From Caulobacteraceae bacterium (GTDB lineage: Bacteria > Pseudomonadota > Alphaproteobacteria > Caulobacterales > Caulobacteraceae): a stretch of DNA of 62,409 bases. The notes under the pieces are model-generated. The model was not told the origin of the DNA. It ran no database searches and was given only the letters and a program-made list of their open reading frames with translations. The translations under genes and the position numbers were made by a program. This document shows, piece after piece, positions 36,694-47,511 of the stretch (position 1 is the stretch's first letter; every line of letters starts with the position of its first letter). The stretch lies in assembly GCA_947475415.1 (NCBI GenBank), contig CANJLH010000019.1, forward strand, positions 1 to 62,409, written 5' to 3'.

Positions 36694-37553
36694 CCCTGAC
36701 CCTGGTCCGCGCCTGGACCACGGCGAAGCAGCGGCTCGAGGCCGCGGGTCTCGCCGGGCCGGTGATCGACGCGCGCCTGCTGGTGGAGGCCGCCGCCGAA
36801 GCCACCCGCGCCGACATCGTCACCGATCCGCACCGTCTGCTCACCTCGGACCAGCAGGCTCGCCTGGAAGATTACCTCAACCGCCGCGAACACCGTGAGC
36901 CCGTGGCCCAGATCCTCGGCCGCAAGGGATTCTGGAAGCTGATGCTGACGGTGAACGAAAACGTGCTCACACCGCGCCCCGATACCGAGACCCTGGTCGA
37001 ATATGTCCTGCGCGATTTTCCCCAGCACGCCGCGCGCCGGGTGCTGGACCTGGGCGTGGGCTCCGGCGCCATTCTCCTGTCGATCCTGGCGGAACGCCCC
37101 GCCGCCCGCGGCCTGGGCGTCGACATATCCGACGAGGCCCTGGCGGTGGCCCGCGACAACGCCGCCACCCTCGGTCTGGCCGGCCGGTGCGCCCTGTTGC
37201 GCGGGGACTGGACATCCGGCCTGGCGGACGCCGGCTTCGATCTGGTGGTCGCCAATCCGCCCTACATCGCCAGCAGCGTCATCGAGACCCTGGAGCCGGA
37301 GGTGCGAAGTTACGAACCGCGAATCGCGCTTGACGGCGGCGCCGACGGCCTGGACGCCTACCGCCGGCTCGCGCCGGAGATTCTGCGTGTGCTCAAGCCC
37401 GGCGGGCGGTTCGCCGTCGAGATCGGCTTTGACCAGCGTGAGACCGTCGAGGCCTTGTTCCGCGCCGCCGGCGCAGAAGAGGTGATCACCCTGCGCGACC
37501 TGGCCGACCGGGACCGTGTGGTGGCCGGTGCGAAAAAATTCTTGGAAACTTGA
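36690..37553 (+). CDS. prmC: Peptide chain release factor N5-glutamine methyltransferase PrmC
   Basis: A 287-residue PrmC (HemK): N-terminal helical domain with EPVAQILGRKGFW and LTPRPDTETLVE, SAM motif VLDLGVGSGAILLSI, and the NPPY catalytic motif in VVANPPYIASS. It methylates the GGQ glutamine of RF1 and RF2. Start is GTG overlapping the MOSC stop. The 243-bp gap to the next gene (37554-37796) shows only a short inverted repeat CGTTCA/TGAACG at 37611-37623. Confidence 0.96.
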   Translation: MTLTLVRAWTTAKQRLEAAGLAGPVIDARLLVEAAAEATRADIVTDPHRLLTSDQQARLEDYLNRREHREPVAQILGRKGFWKLMLTVNENVLTPRPDTETLVEYVLRDFPQHAARRVLDLGVGSGAILLSILAERPAARGLGVDISDEALAVARDNAATLGLAGRCALLRGDWTSGLADAGFDLVVANPPYIASSVIETLEPEVRSYEPRIALDGGADGLDAYRRLAPEILRVLKPGGRFAVEIGFDQRETVEALFRAAGAEEVITLRDLADRDRVVAGAKKFLET

Positions 37554-37796
37554 GCCACAGAGGCTACACGTCGCACCTGTCTCCACCAAATCGCTGGCTC
37601 TGGGTTTCGACGTTCAATGAACGCCCAGCCATTCCAGCGGGTGCGACGCCAACTCCGGCGGGCGCCAGTTTCGGCGGATGACGGGGAACATTTAACGCCT
37701 TCGCCAAGTCGACAGGGCTAACCAGCCCCTCAGCCGCAAAGCAGGGCAAGGCCGCCGATTACCGGCGAGCCTGGGAAGAAGCCAAACGGTCAGCGT

Positions 37797-38744
37797 ATGA
37801 GAGATTTCAAGGGTATGAAGCGCCAGCGCGGCCGTAACCGCGGCGGCGGAGGCAGTGGCGGCGGTGGTGGCGGTGGCGGCAAGCCTCAGCAGAACGCCAA
37901 CCGCGCCTTCGATTCCAACGGGCCGGAAAACATCAAGGTGCGCGGCAACGCCCAGCACGTATTCGAAAAGTACCAACAGCTCGCCCGCGACGCCCAGACC
38001 GCCGGAGACCGGGTGCTGGGGGAAAACTACCTGCAGCACGCAGAACACTACTTCCGCCTGCTACGCGCCATGCAGCCGCAGCGGCCAGCCAGCGAGATTC
38101 TCGGTCGCGACCAGTTCGCCTCCGGATACGACATCGATTTCGAGGATGAGGCGGGCCAGGCTCAGGCCATGGCCGCCGACGCTGAAGCCGCCGCCGCCGA
38201 AGCGGCCTCGGCTGACGGCGAGGGCGAGACCGAGCCGCGCGCCGACCGCGACGGCTGGCGCGCCCGTGACGAGCGTCCTCGCGACGAGCGCCCCCGTGAT
38301 GACCGGCCGCCCCGGGAAGACCGCTGGCGTGAGGACCGCCCCCGCGGCGACCGTGACGAGCGGCCGAGAGAAGACCGACCCAGGGACGACCGACCCAGGG
38401 ACGAACGTCCGCGCGACGATCGGCCCCGCGGCGACCAGCCCCGCCGTGACCGCTGGCGTGACGATCGCCCCCGGGGCGACCGCGAGCCGCGAGCCGAGCG
38501 TGATCCTCTGGCGGTGGTTGAACCTGAATCCACGCCGCTGCCCTCAGCCGAGGATCGCGGCGGCCCCGTGCTGCGCGACGCCGACGGCGGCGAGAGCCAC
38601 GCGCCTGCTTTCCTGCAATCCCGGCCGGTCCCTGCGGCCGCCACGGAAGCCGAACCGGCTCCGCGGCCCCGCCGTCGGCGCGCGCCACGCACCTTCGAAG
38701 GTGGCGAGGGCGCGCCGCCCAGCACCGAGACCGAAGAGGCCTGA
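37797..38744 (+). CDS. DUF4167 protein with Arg/Asp-rich repeat tail
   Basis: A 315-residue protein. Residues 1-30 are basic and Gly-rich (RQRGRNRGGGG), residues about 35-110 form the DUF4167 helical domain (NIKVRGNAQHVFEKYQQLARDA, ENYLQHAEHYFRLL), and about 155-240 are a charged low-complexity run of RDDRP/RDERP units. The pattern suggests an RNA-binding or ribosome-associated protein. In alphaproteobacteria the family sits next to prmC and clpB; here prmC is adjacent but clpB is 18.5 kb away. Confidence 0.88.
   Translation: MRDFKGMKRQRGRNRGGGGSGGGGGGGGKPQQNANRAFDSNGPENIKVRGNAQHVFEKYQQLARDAQTAGDRVLGENYLQHAEHYFRLLRAMQPQRPASEILGRDQFASGYDIDFEDEAGQAQAMAADAEAAAAEAASADGEGETEPRADRDGWRARDERPRDERPRDDRPPREDRWREDRPRGDRDERPREDRPRDDRPRDERPRDDRPRGDQPRRDRWRDDRPRGDREPRAERDPLAVVEPESTPLPSAEDRGGPVLRDADGGESHAPAFLQSRPVPAAATEAEPAPRPRRRRAPRTFEGGEGAPPSTETEEA
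38265..38500 (+). repeat. Coding tandem repeats (Arg-Asp-rich) in the DUF4167 gene
   Basis: Imperfect units of about 12-18 bp built on CGTGACGAGCG/CGACGACCG encode RDERPRDDRP-type repeats. The units are irregular, as expected for a low-complexity protein tail, and may vary in number between strains. Confidence 0.75.
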
Positions 38745-38756
38745 TCCGGAAGGGGT

Positions 38757-39533
38757 CTAACCGGCGTCCGGTGCGCCCGCCGCGGTCTCGACGCGCGCGG
38801 GCTCGGCATGCACCACAGCCTCTGGCGCGGTCTCCGACGCCGACGTCTCCGCGGCCGGCGCCTCATCCGTCGCGACCGGAACAGCCGCCTCGGCCGCCGT
38901 CGCATTGACCAGCATCACCTTGGCCGGCGCAATGGCCGCCCGGACGGGCGCGCCAAAGCGGTAGAAGACATGCGCGCCGACCTGGGCCACCCGCAGCATG
39001 CGTGGGCCCCAGTTGGGAGAAACCTGCAAGGCGTGGAAATGGGTGGCGCCCGCCACCTGCGGCGCCACGGCCCCGGCCAGCGCTCGGGCCGCGATCCTGC
39101 GGGCGCGGGACCAGGCGCCCATCTCATGGGCTCGCTCGGCGGCCCCATCACAGGCGAAACTGAACTGGCAGCCGCGCGATCCGGCGCCCTGATATACGAC
39201 TGCGCAAACCGTTTTCGGGAAGGCCGGATGGCGCACGCGGTTCATGATCACCTGCGCCACGGCGGCCTGGCCCTGGGCGCTCTCGCCGCGGGCTTCGAAA
39301 TAGACCGCCTGGGTCAGGCACTCCAGTTCACGTCCGCCGGCCACGGCGGCCACCGGTCCCGCCGAGGGCATGGCATAGGCGGCGATCATCCGGACTTGGG
39401 CTGTCGCGGGCTGGGCGGCGGCGGATTGTTGGGCGGGCCAGGCGGCCACGCCCAGGGCGCCCCCGCCAGCGGCGGCGATAAGGCTGTAGATCAGCGCGCG
39501 CAAACGCGCGCGGCGTCTTGTGGGAGAATTCAA
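38757..39533 (-). CDS. SleB-type cell wall hydrolase
   Basis: A 258-residue protein from the start chosen. One N-terminal membrane helix (RALIYSLIAAAGGGALGVAAW) leads to a SleB/hydrolase-2 domain: ECLTQAVYFEARGES (catalytic Glu), AVAQVIMNRVRHPAFPKTVCAVVYQ, GCQFSFACDG and GATHFHALQVSPNW. It would cleave peptidoglycan glycan strands. A Pro/Ala/Glu tail follows. The start is uncertain: TTG 39533 gives the shortest sensible leader, but the frame is open to an ATG at 39722. The stop lies 12 bp from the DUF4167 stop, convergent. Confidence 0.85.
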   Translation of the reverse strand: MNSPTRRRARLRALIYSLIAAAGGGALGVAAWPAQQSAAAQPATAQVRMIAAYAMPSAGPVAAVAGGRELECLTQAVYFEARGESAQGQAAVAQVIMNRVRHPAFPKTVCAVVYQGAGSRGCQFSFACDGAAERAHEMGAWSRARRIAARALAGAVAPQVAGATHFHALQVSPNWGPRMLRVAQVGAHVFYRFGAPVRAAIAPAKVMLVNATAAEAAVPVATDEAPAAETSASETAPEAVVHAEPARVETAAGAPDAG

Positions 39534-40189
39534 GGGGAAACGTGTCCTGTGCGGCGAGGGCGTCAATGCCCTCTGTCGTCGTCGCCCCGGCGGCCCCTGC
39601 CCTTGCTGGCGGCCGTCAGAGCGGGCCTGTCCGATACACGGCGACAGACAGACCTCAGTCGTTGCAAGCCTTATGCCCGAAGCGCAACGATTCGGCAACC
39701 CTAGCTTTGTGCATTGCAGCAAAAATGTGGCGCCCGCCTAGTCCAACTGCATCATGCGCCCGCCGCGCCGAGCCCCCAGAAGAACTTTCGGGCTACGCTG
39801 TTTTCGGATTCGCAAATTGGCGCACTTCCTAATCTCCCTGGCCATCCTGGTCGCCGCCATCGCCATGGTCGCCACCGGCGGCCTGCCGTTTTGAAGCCGG
39901 GCCTCAGCCTGCGAAGCGCTCCGCCTGGGCCTTCGGAAGGGCCCCAAAGTTGGCCAGTGGGCCCGCTCGCAACCCGGCGCCTTCAGGTCGTTCAGGCCCA
40001 GCGCCCGGTTCACATCAAAAATCACCGCTGAATGCGCTAGGCCTCCTCGGCCTACGGCAATCGATCTGCGCTCCTGCCTTGAGAGGAAGGCGAGGCTCGA
40101 ACGCAAACCATACGGGAACATTTGGACCTGCGACGTTCCCGGCTTTTCAAGCCTAGCCTTCCGCCCTGCCGCGCCCTACCTTTGTGTTC
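39534..40189. other. Gene-poor interval between the SleB hydrolase and uvrB
   Basis: About 650 bp with no convincing long gene. It holds the uncertain N-terminal extension of the SleB gene (up to 39722) and one small open frame (39754-39894). I found no SOS box in the alphaproteobacterial GTTC-N7-GTTC form ahead of uvrB, and no tRNA. Confidence 0.6.
39754..39894 (+). CDS. Possible 46-residue single-helix membrane protein
   Basis: An ATG-started frame with a basic N-terminal half (RPPRRAPRRTF, RIRK) and one hydrophobic helix (LAHFLISLAILVAAIAMVA) ending TGGLPF. A shorter form could start at the TTG of the LAHF segment. It is the only small membrane frame in the interval. There is no clear ribosome site, so this may be chance. 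Confidence 0.35.
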   Translation: MRPPRRAPRRTFGLRCFRIRKLAHFLISLAILVAAIAMVATGGLPF

Positions 40190-42427
<2,238 letters not shown>

Positions 42428-42460
42428 CCCGCCCAGGTAGACCCGCCCCCGATTCGCTCA

Positions 42461-42490
42461 TTCCCGCGAAGGCGGGAACCCAGGTTTTTT
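42461..42490 (+). repeat. REP-like palindrome, possible terminator after uvrB
   Basis: TTCCCGC-GAAG-GCGGGAA forms a 7-bp stem, followed by CCCAGG and six T. The pattern (CATTCCCGCGAAGGCGGGAACCCAGG split around the loop) resembles dispersed palindromic repeats of alphaproteobacterial genomes, from memory. Only this copy is present in the window. The T run makes it a plausible terminator for uvrB. Confidence 0.55.
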
Positions 42491-42615
42491 ACATGCCACA
42501 GTTGTTCCCGTCCCACTATTGCTGAGCCCTGAGACGGCCGCAGCCGCAGGCAAAATGGCCGCCGGGAAATTGAGGCTCGGTCCGTCCGGCGGACATCGGC
42601 CTCACCCCCGGCCCA

Positions 42616-43389
42616 TCACCCGGCGATCGACCGGGCGAAGCCCATCCACGCCGGGCTGCCGAACGCCCAGTAGACCCCGACGTTAACGACCAGGAACACC
42701 GCGATGGCGGCGTGATAGGCCGGGTGGATCCGCTTGGTGGTGACGATGTCGCGGGCCACCGCGGCGCCCAGCAGCAGCCAGCTCACCACGAACACCACGG
42801 TGATCGCCTGCGGGATCATCCCCATGCCCACTGCCAGCCGGTGGGTTCCCGGCCCGGTCATGGCGAAGACCGAGGCCAGCATCAGCCGCTTGTGCCAGTC
42901 GCTGCGGCGGCGGTTCCACAGGGCGGCCGCCACCAGCAGGGTCGCCGCGGCGATGACGAACAGCGGCAGGGCCATGAACGCCAGCGGCTCGGGCGCTCCT
43001 GGCGGGACATGCCCCAGGCGCCCGGCGGTGAGCGCGGTGGAGGTCCCCAGCGAGACCATCACCCCGAACAGGATCGCCCCCAGCATGCCCAGCTGCCGAT
43101 GCGGCGCCGGCCGTCGCGCCGCGATCAGCGCCGCCTGGGCCACGAACAGCGCCATCCAGGCGGTGAATACCACCCCGTGGGTGATGGTCAGCAGCGACAG
43201 CGGCGGCGGCGCGTGGATCACGGACTTCAGGTAGAACGACGGCGAGAAGCCGGCGAAGATGATCACCGCGGAAACCACCGCCATGGTCAGGTAGAACCCC
43301 GCGCCTGTGTCCCAGGCTTCCCTGTCCGTCGCGGCCGGTGGCGGCGTCCTTGCGCCGATCCCCGCGGCGCCTTCTGCGATCTCAGTCAT
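42616..43389 (-). CDS. Polytopic membrane protein of unknown function
   Basis: A 257-residue protein with about seven hydrophobic helices. Histidines sit at the helix edges: THGVVFTAWM, PHRQLGML, DWHKRLML, GTHRLAV, IHPAYHAAI. The spacing recalls haem- or metal-binding membrane families, but I do not recognise the family. The start at 43389 lies 7 nt after AGGAGGGAG; between them is an in-frame ATG-TAA start-stop pair. Downstream genes are on the same strand but separated. Confidence 0.78.
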   Translation of the reverse strand: MTEIAEGAAGIGARTPPPAATDREAWDTGAGFYLTMAVVSAVIIFAGFSPSFYLKSVIHAPPPLSLLTITHGVVFTAWMALFVAQAALIAARRPAPHRQLGMLGAILFGVMVSLGTSTALTAGRLGHVPPGAPEPLAFMALPLFVIAAATLLVAAALWNRRRSDWHKRLMLASVFAMTGPGTHRLAVGMGMIPQAITVVFVVSWLLLGAAVARDIVTTKRIHPAYHAAIAVFLVVNVGVYWAFGSPAWMGFARSIAG

Positions 43390-43469
43390 TTACATGCTCC
43401 CTCCTGCAATTGACGGAGCGAAATATGGCGCCGATTGCGACACTTTCGCAGGGGGATTTTTGGCCCCCC

Positions 43470-44201
43470 TCACCTCTCCACCACCCGCAAATCAAACTGC
43501 GACGACACCAGCATGTCCAGCCGGTCGAAGTCGATGAACCGCGCCGCGTCCTCGTACATCACCTGATAGAGCACCTTATATTCGGCCTCGGACCCAGCGC
43601 GCGGGAACAGCGGCCGCTCGTCGTGCAGGCCGGCCATGGGGAAGGCCTCCTCACCGAACCCGGCCACCGGCGGCGCGCCTTCGGTCACCGCGCGCAGCAC
43701 CACGTTCTGGATGTACTCCAGGTGCGGGTGGATCGACAGGGCCACCCAGGTGTGGCGGTCCTGCCAGGCGCTGAGCCAGGCCTCGCGGGTGAGCCGCGGC
43801 GGGATCTGCAGCATGGCCATCTGCGAATAGCCGTCGTTGCGCCCCCCGGGGCTCGCCCCTTGCAGCAGGTCGGTGACCAGCAGCCGCTCGGCCACATGAT
43901 AGCCGTGGGCCGCCCCCGCCACCTCGGCCATCAGCGCCTCATAGGGCGCGCGGACCGGGGCGGAGACGTCATCCAGCCACAGCTGCACCACCGCCTCGAA
44001 CGGCCCGTGCGGGCTCACCCGCCCCAGCGCCGGATGGTGGTCGCTGGCCTCGCCCCAGTCCACCGCCGCGTCCTGCACATTGACCCGCAGCCCCTGGGGC
44101 CCAAGCCCCAGCATCGCCCGCCCGGCCTCCAGCAGCCTGGGCGTGAACACCCGGCGGTCCGTCTCCATCGGCCGCACCAGCAGATAGATCAGTTTTTCCA
44201 C
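43470..44201 (-). CDS. EthD-domain protein
   Basis: A 243-residue protein from a GTG start (EKLIYLLVRPMETDRRVF). Two similar halves each show an EthD-like ferredoxin fold pattern: PFEAVVQLWLDD in the first, and SAWQDRHTWVALSIHPHLEYIQNVVLR in the second. EthD-type dimeric barrels act in degradation or tailoring pathways, often small and cofactor-free. It begins 17 bp after the LLM oxidoreductase gene, so the two are likely one operon. Confidence 0.68.
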   Translation of the reverse strand: MEKLIYLLVRPMETDRRVFTPRLLEAGRAMLGLGPQGLRVNVQDAAVDWGEASDHHPALGRVSPHGPFEAVVQLWLDDVSAPVRAPYEALMAEVAGAAHGYHVAERLLVTDLLQGASPGGRNDGYSQMAMLQIPPRLTREAWLSAWQDRHTWVALSIHPHLEYIQNVVLRAVTEGAPPVAGFGEEAFPMAGLHDERPLFPRAGSEAEYKVLYQVMYEDAARFIDFDRLDMLVSSQFDLRVVER

Positions 44202-44218
44202 GGCGCGTCCGCGCCGCC

Positions 44219-45094
44219 CTACATCAGCGCCTTGGCGATCCCGTCGATCGCCCGGTACCCCTCCTCCGGCGTGGAGATCGGCGGCAGGGTGATGTTGACC
44301 CGCACCAGCGCCCCGGTGTCCTCGAACCGGCGCAGCACGTCGCGGTCCACCGCCCCGTCCATGATCGCGGAGAACTCGATCTCCTTGGGATCGCGGCCTT
44401 TTTCCGCGCACATCCGGTCGGTCTCGGCGCGCCAGCGGCGCACCTTGTCCGGCCCGCCGGCCAGGGCCTCCGGGGTCACGAAGGCGGCCATCCAGCCGTC
44501 GGCGTAGTCGACCATCCGCGGGATCAGGTTCTCATGGTGGCCGCCCAGCAGGATCGGCGGATGCGGCTTGGTGGCGGGCCTGGGGAAGCACAGCACCGGC
44601 GGCACCTTCCAGAACTCGCCGTCATATTCCACCCGCTCCTGGGTCCACAGCATCTTCATGATCGTCACCGCCTCGCGCATCTGCGCCCAGCGCCGGTCGA
44701 AGCGGCCGCCCAGCAGGGTGATCTCAACGAAGCTCCAGCCGGTGCCCACGCCCACCAGCAGCCGGTCGCCGCCGCTGTAGTGATCCAGCGTCGCCAGCTG
44801 CTTGGCGAAGGCGATGGGGTTGTGTTCCGGCATAAGCCACACCCCGCCGCCCACCTTGATGGTCTTGGTCATGGCCACGGCGCGGGACAGGTTGACCAGG
44901 GTGTCCTGGTAGAGCGGCACCCCATGGGTGTGGACGCTGTGGCCCGGGTCGCCCAGGGGCCGGATCGGATGCTCGCCGTAGAGGATCGATTCAAACCCCG
45001 CCGCTTCGGCATGCACCGCCAGGAGGGCGCAGTCCACGTCCGGGGTCGGATAGGGGGGTGATGAAATCGGCCGGCTCAATCCGAGTTTAAGCAT
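44219..45094 (-). CDS. LLM-class (luciferase-like) oxidoreductase
   Basis: A 291-residue TIM-barrel protein of the bacterial luciferase superfamily: LLAVHAEAAGFESILYGEH, VWLMPEHNPIAFAKQLATLDHYSGGDRLLVGVGTGW, and KPHPPILLGGHHENLI. Such proteins use FMN or F420; the sequence cannot settle which. ATG 45094 follows GGAGGAGACTTGCG. Transcribed ahead of the EthD gene. Confidence 0.88.
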   Translation of the reverse strand: MLKLGLSRPISSPPYPTPDVDCALLAVHAEAAGFESILYGEHPIRPLGDPGHSVHTHGVPLYQDTLVNLSRAVAMTKTIKVGGGVWLMPEHNPIAFAKQLATLDHYSGGDRLLVGVGTGWSFVEITLLGGRFDRRWAQMREAVTIMKMLWTQERVEYDGEFWKVPPVLCFPRPATKPHPPILLGGHHENLIPRMVDYADGWMAAFVTPEALAGGPDKVRRWRAETDRMCAEKGRDPKEIEFSAIMDGAVDRDVLRRFEDTGALVRVNITLPPISTPEEGYRAIDGIAKALM

Positions 45095-45223
45095 CGCAAG
45101 TCTCCTCCGCGTTGTTGGCGCCATGCGAGGGCGCGGCCGGGGCGATGTCAAGCGGCTGAGCGTCCCGCCCTTGCCTCAAATCCGGTCGTACAACTGCGCT
45201 AGGGGCTAAAGCAGCACCCCCCT

Positions 45224-46093
45224 CTACCCCAGCCCGTACACCACGCAGGCGCTGGCCTCGATCAGCAACAGCGGCGGCTGCATCGGCAGGCGCATGTCGT
45301 CCGGGTTCAGGCCCAGCTCCTGCGCGCGCTTGCGGCTGGTCACAATGACCTCCTGAAGTCCGGCCGGCGCCGGGGCGGCCACGGAGTCATAGGCCATCGC
45401 CGGCAGATTCGGCTGCCCGTCGCGGGGCGCGCCGGCCACCAGCACATCGGTCTCGCAGGCCCGCCCGGTGGGGTCGATCAGCCGCACGGCGCCCAGTCTC
45501 GCCCCGGCCGCCTCCGCCGCGGCGCGGGCTCGGGTGGCGGCGTCGGCCACCGCCTGGCGGGCGATGCGCGCCTTGGCCTCGTCGTCTGGCTCCAGGCGGA
45601 ACTGCATGGCCTCCACCGACGAGGGTTTGGCGGCGATGGCCGTGGCGTAGACCTGCTCGGCCAGCCGCACTTCGCGCAGTTCCACCGAAAGGCGGATCGA
45701 CACCTGGTAGGTCTTGATCCGGTCCGCCCGCTCGTTTTCCTGCAGGTTGCCGTCCTTATCCCGGTACTGCTCGTACAGGGGGTTCACATTGAAACTGGTC
45801 CCCACCCGCACCTTGTCGGCGCCATAGGCCGCCAGCGCTGCGCCCAGCTGCTTGACCTTGGCCGCCGCGGCCCGGGTGGCCTCGCCCAGATCCTTGTCCA
45901 CCACCTGGTAGGAGGCGGAGAAGCTCGCCCGGTTGGCGGTGAGCTCGCTTGAGGCGTGGCCGCTGGCGGCGATGATCGGCTTGTCCATCCACCAGGGCGC
46001 GCGGTCATAGCGCCCAGCCTCCGCGGGCGCCGGCTGCGCCCCGGCCGGCAGGGCGGCGGCGGCGAACGCCGCGATAAAGCAAAGCGCACGCAT
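45224..46093 (-). CDS. SIMPL-domain (DUF541) exported protein
   Basis: A 289-residue secreted protein with signal peptide (MRALCFIAAFAAAALPAGAQ) and a SIMPL/DUF541 domain: IAASGHASSELTANRASFSASYQVVDKD, then KVKQLGAALAAYGADKVRVGTS, and the ending ASACVVYGL. Family members (e.g. YggE/BP26) are periplasmic beta-rich oligomers linked to oxidative stress. The ATG at 46093 follows GGAGAGACCC. Neighbours do not point to a specific role. Confidence 0.8.
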   Translation of the reverse strand: MRALCFIAAFAAAALPAGAQPAPAEAGRYDRAPWWMDKPIIAASGHASSELTANRASFSASYQVVDKDLGEATRAAAAKVKQLGAALAAYGADKVRVGTSFNVNPLYEQYRDKDGNLQENERADRIKTYQVSIRLSVELREVRLAEQVYATAIAAKPSSVEAMQFRLEPDDEAKARIARQAVADAATRARAAAEAAGARLGAVRLIDPTGRACETDVLVAGAPRDGQPNLPAMAYDSVAAPAPAGLQEVIVTSRKRAQELGLNPDDMRLPMQPPLLLIEASACVVYGLG

Positions 46094-46149
46094 GGGTCTC
46101 TCCGCGATATGACGTCTTTCACCTAACAGGATTCGCCGGACGCCCCGCC

Positions 46150-47430
46150 CTACCCCGCCTGCTCCACCGACACCCGGGTATCCAGCGGCCGGTTCTTCTC
46201 CACCTCGCGGTCGATGATCTTCTGGGCGTCGCGCTCGGCGGACCGGGGCACGGTCACCGGCTTGTCGCGGGTGGGCAGCAGCACGGTGGCTTCGCCGGGG
46301 CTGGTGATGGTGCCCCACTGGTTCTGCACCCAGATCTCCAGCCGCACCTCGCCGCCGGCCTCGGTCATGGCCTTGTCCTTCACCCGGCCTTTCACCCAAT
46401 AGGTGTCGCCCTGGTAGACGAATTTGCGGTGCTGGCAGGAGAGCTTCCACAGCCAGGCGTCGTCGCCCATCCAGTTGGTGACCAGGTTGGTGAGGATCGC
46501 CTCGCGGATGGCGCCGTAGTCATAGCTGATCGGAATGCCCAGCTGATTGGCCCATTCCTTCTCCCAGTGCAGCCGCTGCACCGTGTCGGGCACATTGAGC
46601 GCATTGGGGGTGAACAGGCCCGGCACCTTGGCGCGCACGTCATAGGACAGCTTGAACGCGCCCGTGGGCGTGATGCCCATGCCGACACCCACGTGCCAGA
46701 CAACGATGTCGGTGGTGCGAAGGGGGCCGCGCACAATGGTCTGCAGTTCCTCGCCCGGCGTCACATCCTCCCAGTAGCGGGTCTCAGCGCCCCGCCGGGT
46801 CTCCGCCGCATAGGCCGCGTCGATCTCAGCCAGTTGCTCGGGCGTATAGGGCTTCGGCAGCTCATACTCTTTTTTCTTGGCCGCCGAGGCGTGCCGTTCG
46901 GCGCGGATCCAGGTGCCCCGGCGGATCACGATCGGCTCGCCGGTCTGGTTGCGCATCACCCAGGCGCGCATTTCGCCGACGGTCGAACCGGAAAACGCGC
47001 TGTTGGCCTTCGGGGCAATGCCCACCAGGGCGGCGCTGGCGCTGACGTGGTCGCCCTCGCGGATCGGCGCGTACCACTCGAATTCCTGCACAGCCTGATA
47101 GGAGCCGAGGCCGGCCAGCGGGTCGCCCTTCAGCGCCGCCTTCTGCTCCGGCGTCGGCGCGGGCGCGCCCTTCTCGCCCATGCTGGTGACGAACATCGGC
47201 GGCGCGATCAGCCCGTCCCAGCGGGTCTTCTTCGCATAGTCCCGGTCACTCCACAGCGGGTTGCCGTCCCCATAGCCATTGGCCATGTGGCGGAAGCCGT
47301 CCATGTGAGCTTCGTAGTTATGCGGCGGGGTCGGATCGTCGTACTGGATGCCCAGCTGCCCGCGCAGGCGCTCGACACCCGCATCGGTGAGTATGCCATA
47401 GGACGAGGTCTTGTCGGCGGCGTCGGCCAT
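46150..47430 (-). CDS. Two-domain MaoC-like (hotdog) hydratase/dehydratase
   Basis: A 426-residue protein. The N-terminal hotdog carries FRHMANGYGDGNPLWSDRDY and a GLIAPPMF segment, as in FAS1-like/MaoC N-terminal domains; the C-terminal half has a second hotdog with TTDIVVWHVGVG, DYGAIREAIL and VYQGDTYWVKGRV. These proteins hydrate enoyl-CoA or related double bonds in lipid, steroid or aromatic catabolism. Substrate is not shown. It precedes the SIMPL gene on the same strand by 56 bp. Confidence 0.82.
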   Translation of the reverse strand: MADAADKTSSYGILTDAGVERLRGQLGIQYDDPTPPHNYEAHMDGFRHMANGYGDGNPLWSDRDYAKKTRWDGLIAPPMFVTSMGEKGAPAPTPEQKAALKGDPLAGLGSYQAVQEFEWYAPIREGDHVSASAALVGIAPKANSAFSGSTVGEMRAWVMRNQTGEPIVIRRGTWIRAERHASAAKKKEYELPKPYTPEQLAEIDAAYAAETRRGAETRYWEDVTPGEELQTIVRGPLRTTDIVVWHVGVGMGITPTGAFKLSYDVRAKVPGLFTPNALNVPDTVQRLHWEKEWANQLGIPISYDYGAIREAILTNLVTNWMGDDAWLWKLSCQHRKFVYQGDTYWVKGRVKDKAMTEAGGEVRLEIWVQNQWGTITSPGEATVLLPTRDKPVTVPRSAERDAQKIIDREVEKNRPLDTRVSVEQAG

Positions 47431-47511
47431 GTGCGCAGTCCTTCAAATTGGGTCTGGCGCGATTGGATTTCAGAACGCGCTGTTCCGCAAGGGGTAGCGC
47501 TGCGCGGCCGA

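Noticed and set aside
38265..38500. CRISPR-like repeats
   Set aside because: Units are short, irregular and in frame, coding for the Arg/Asp tail of the DUF4167 protein; no spacers.
40099..40136. Possible SOS box ahead of uvrB (GAAC and GTTC copies)
   Set aside because: No pair of half-sites has the seven-base spacing of the alphaproteobacterial LexA site.
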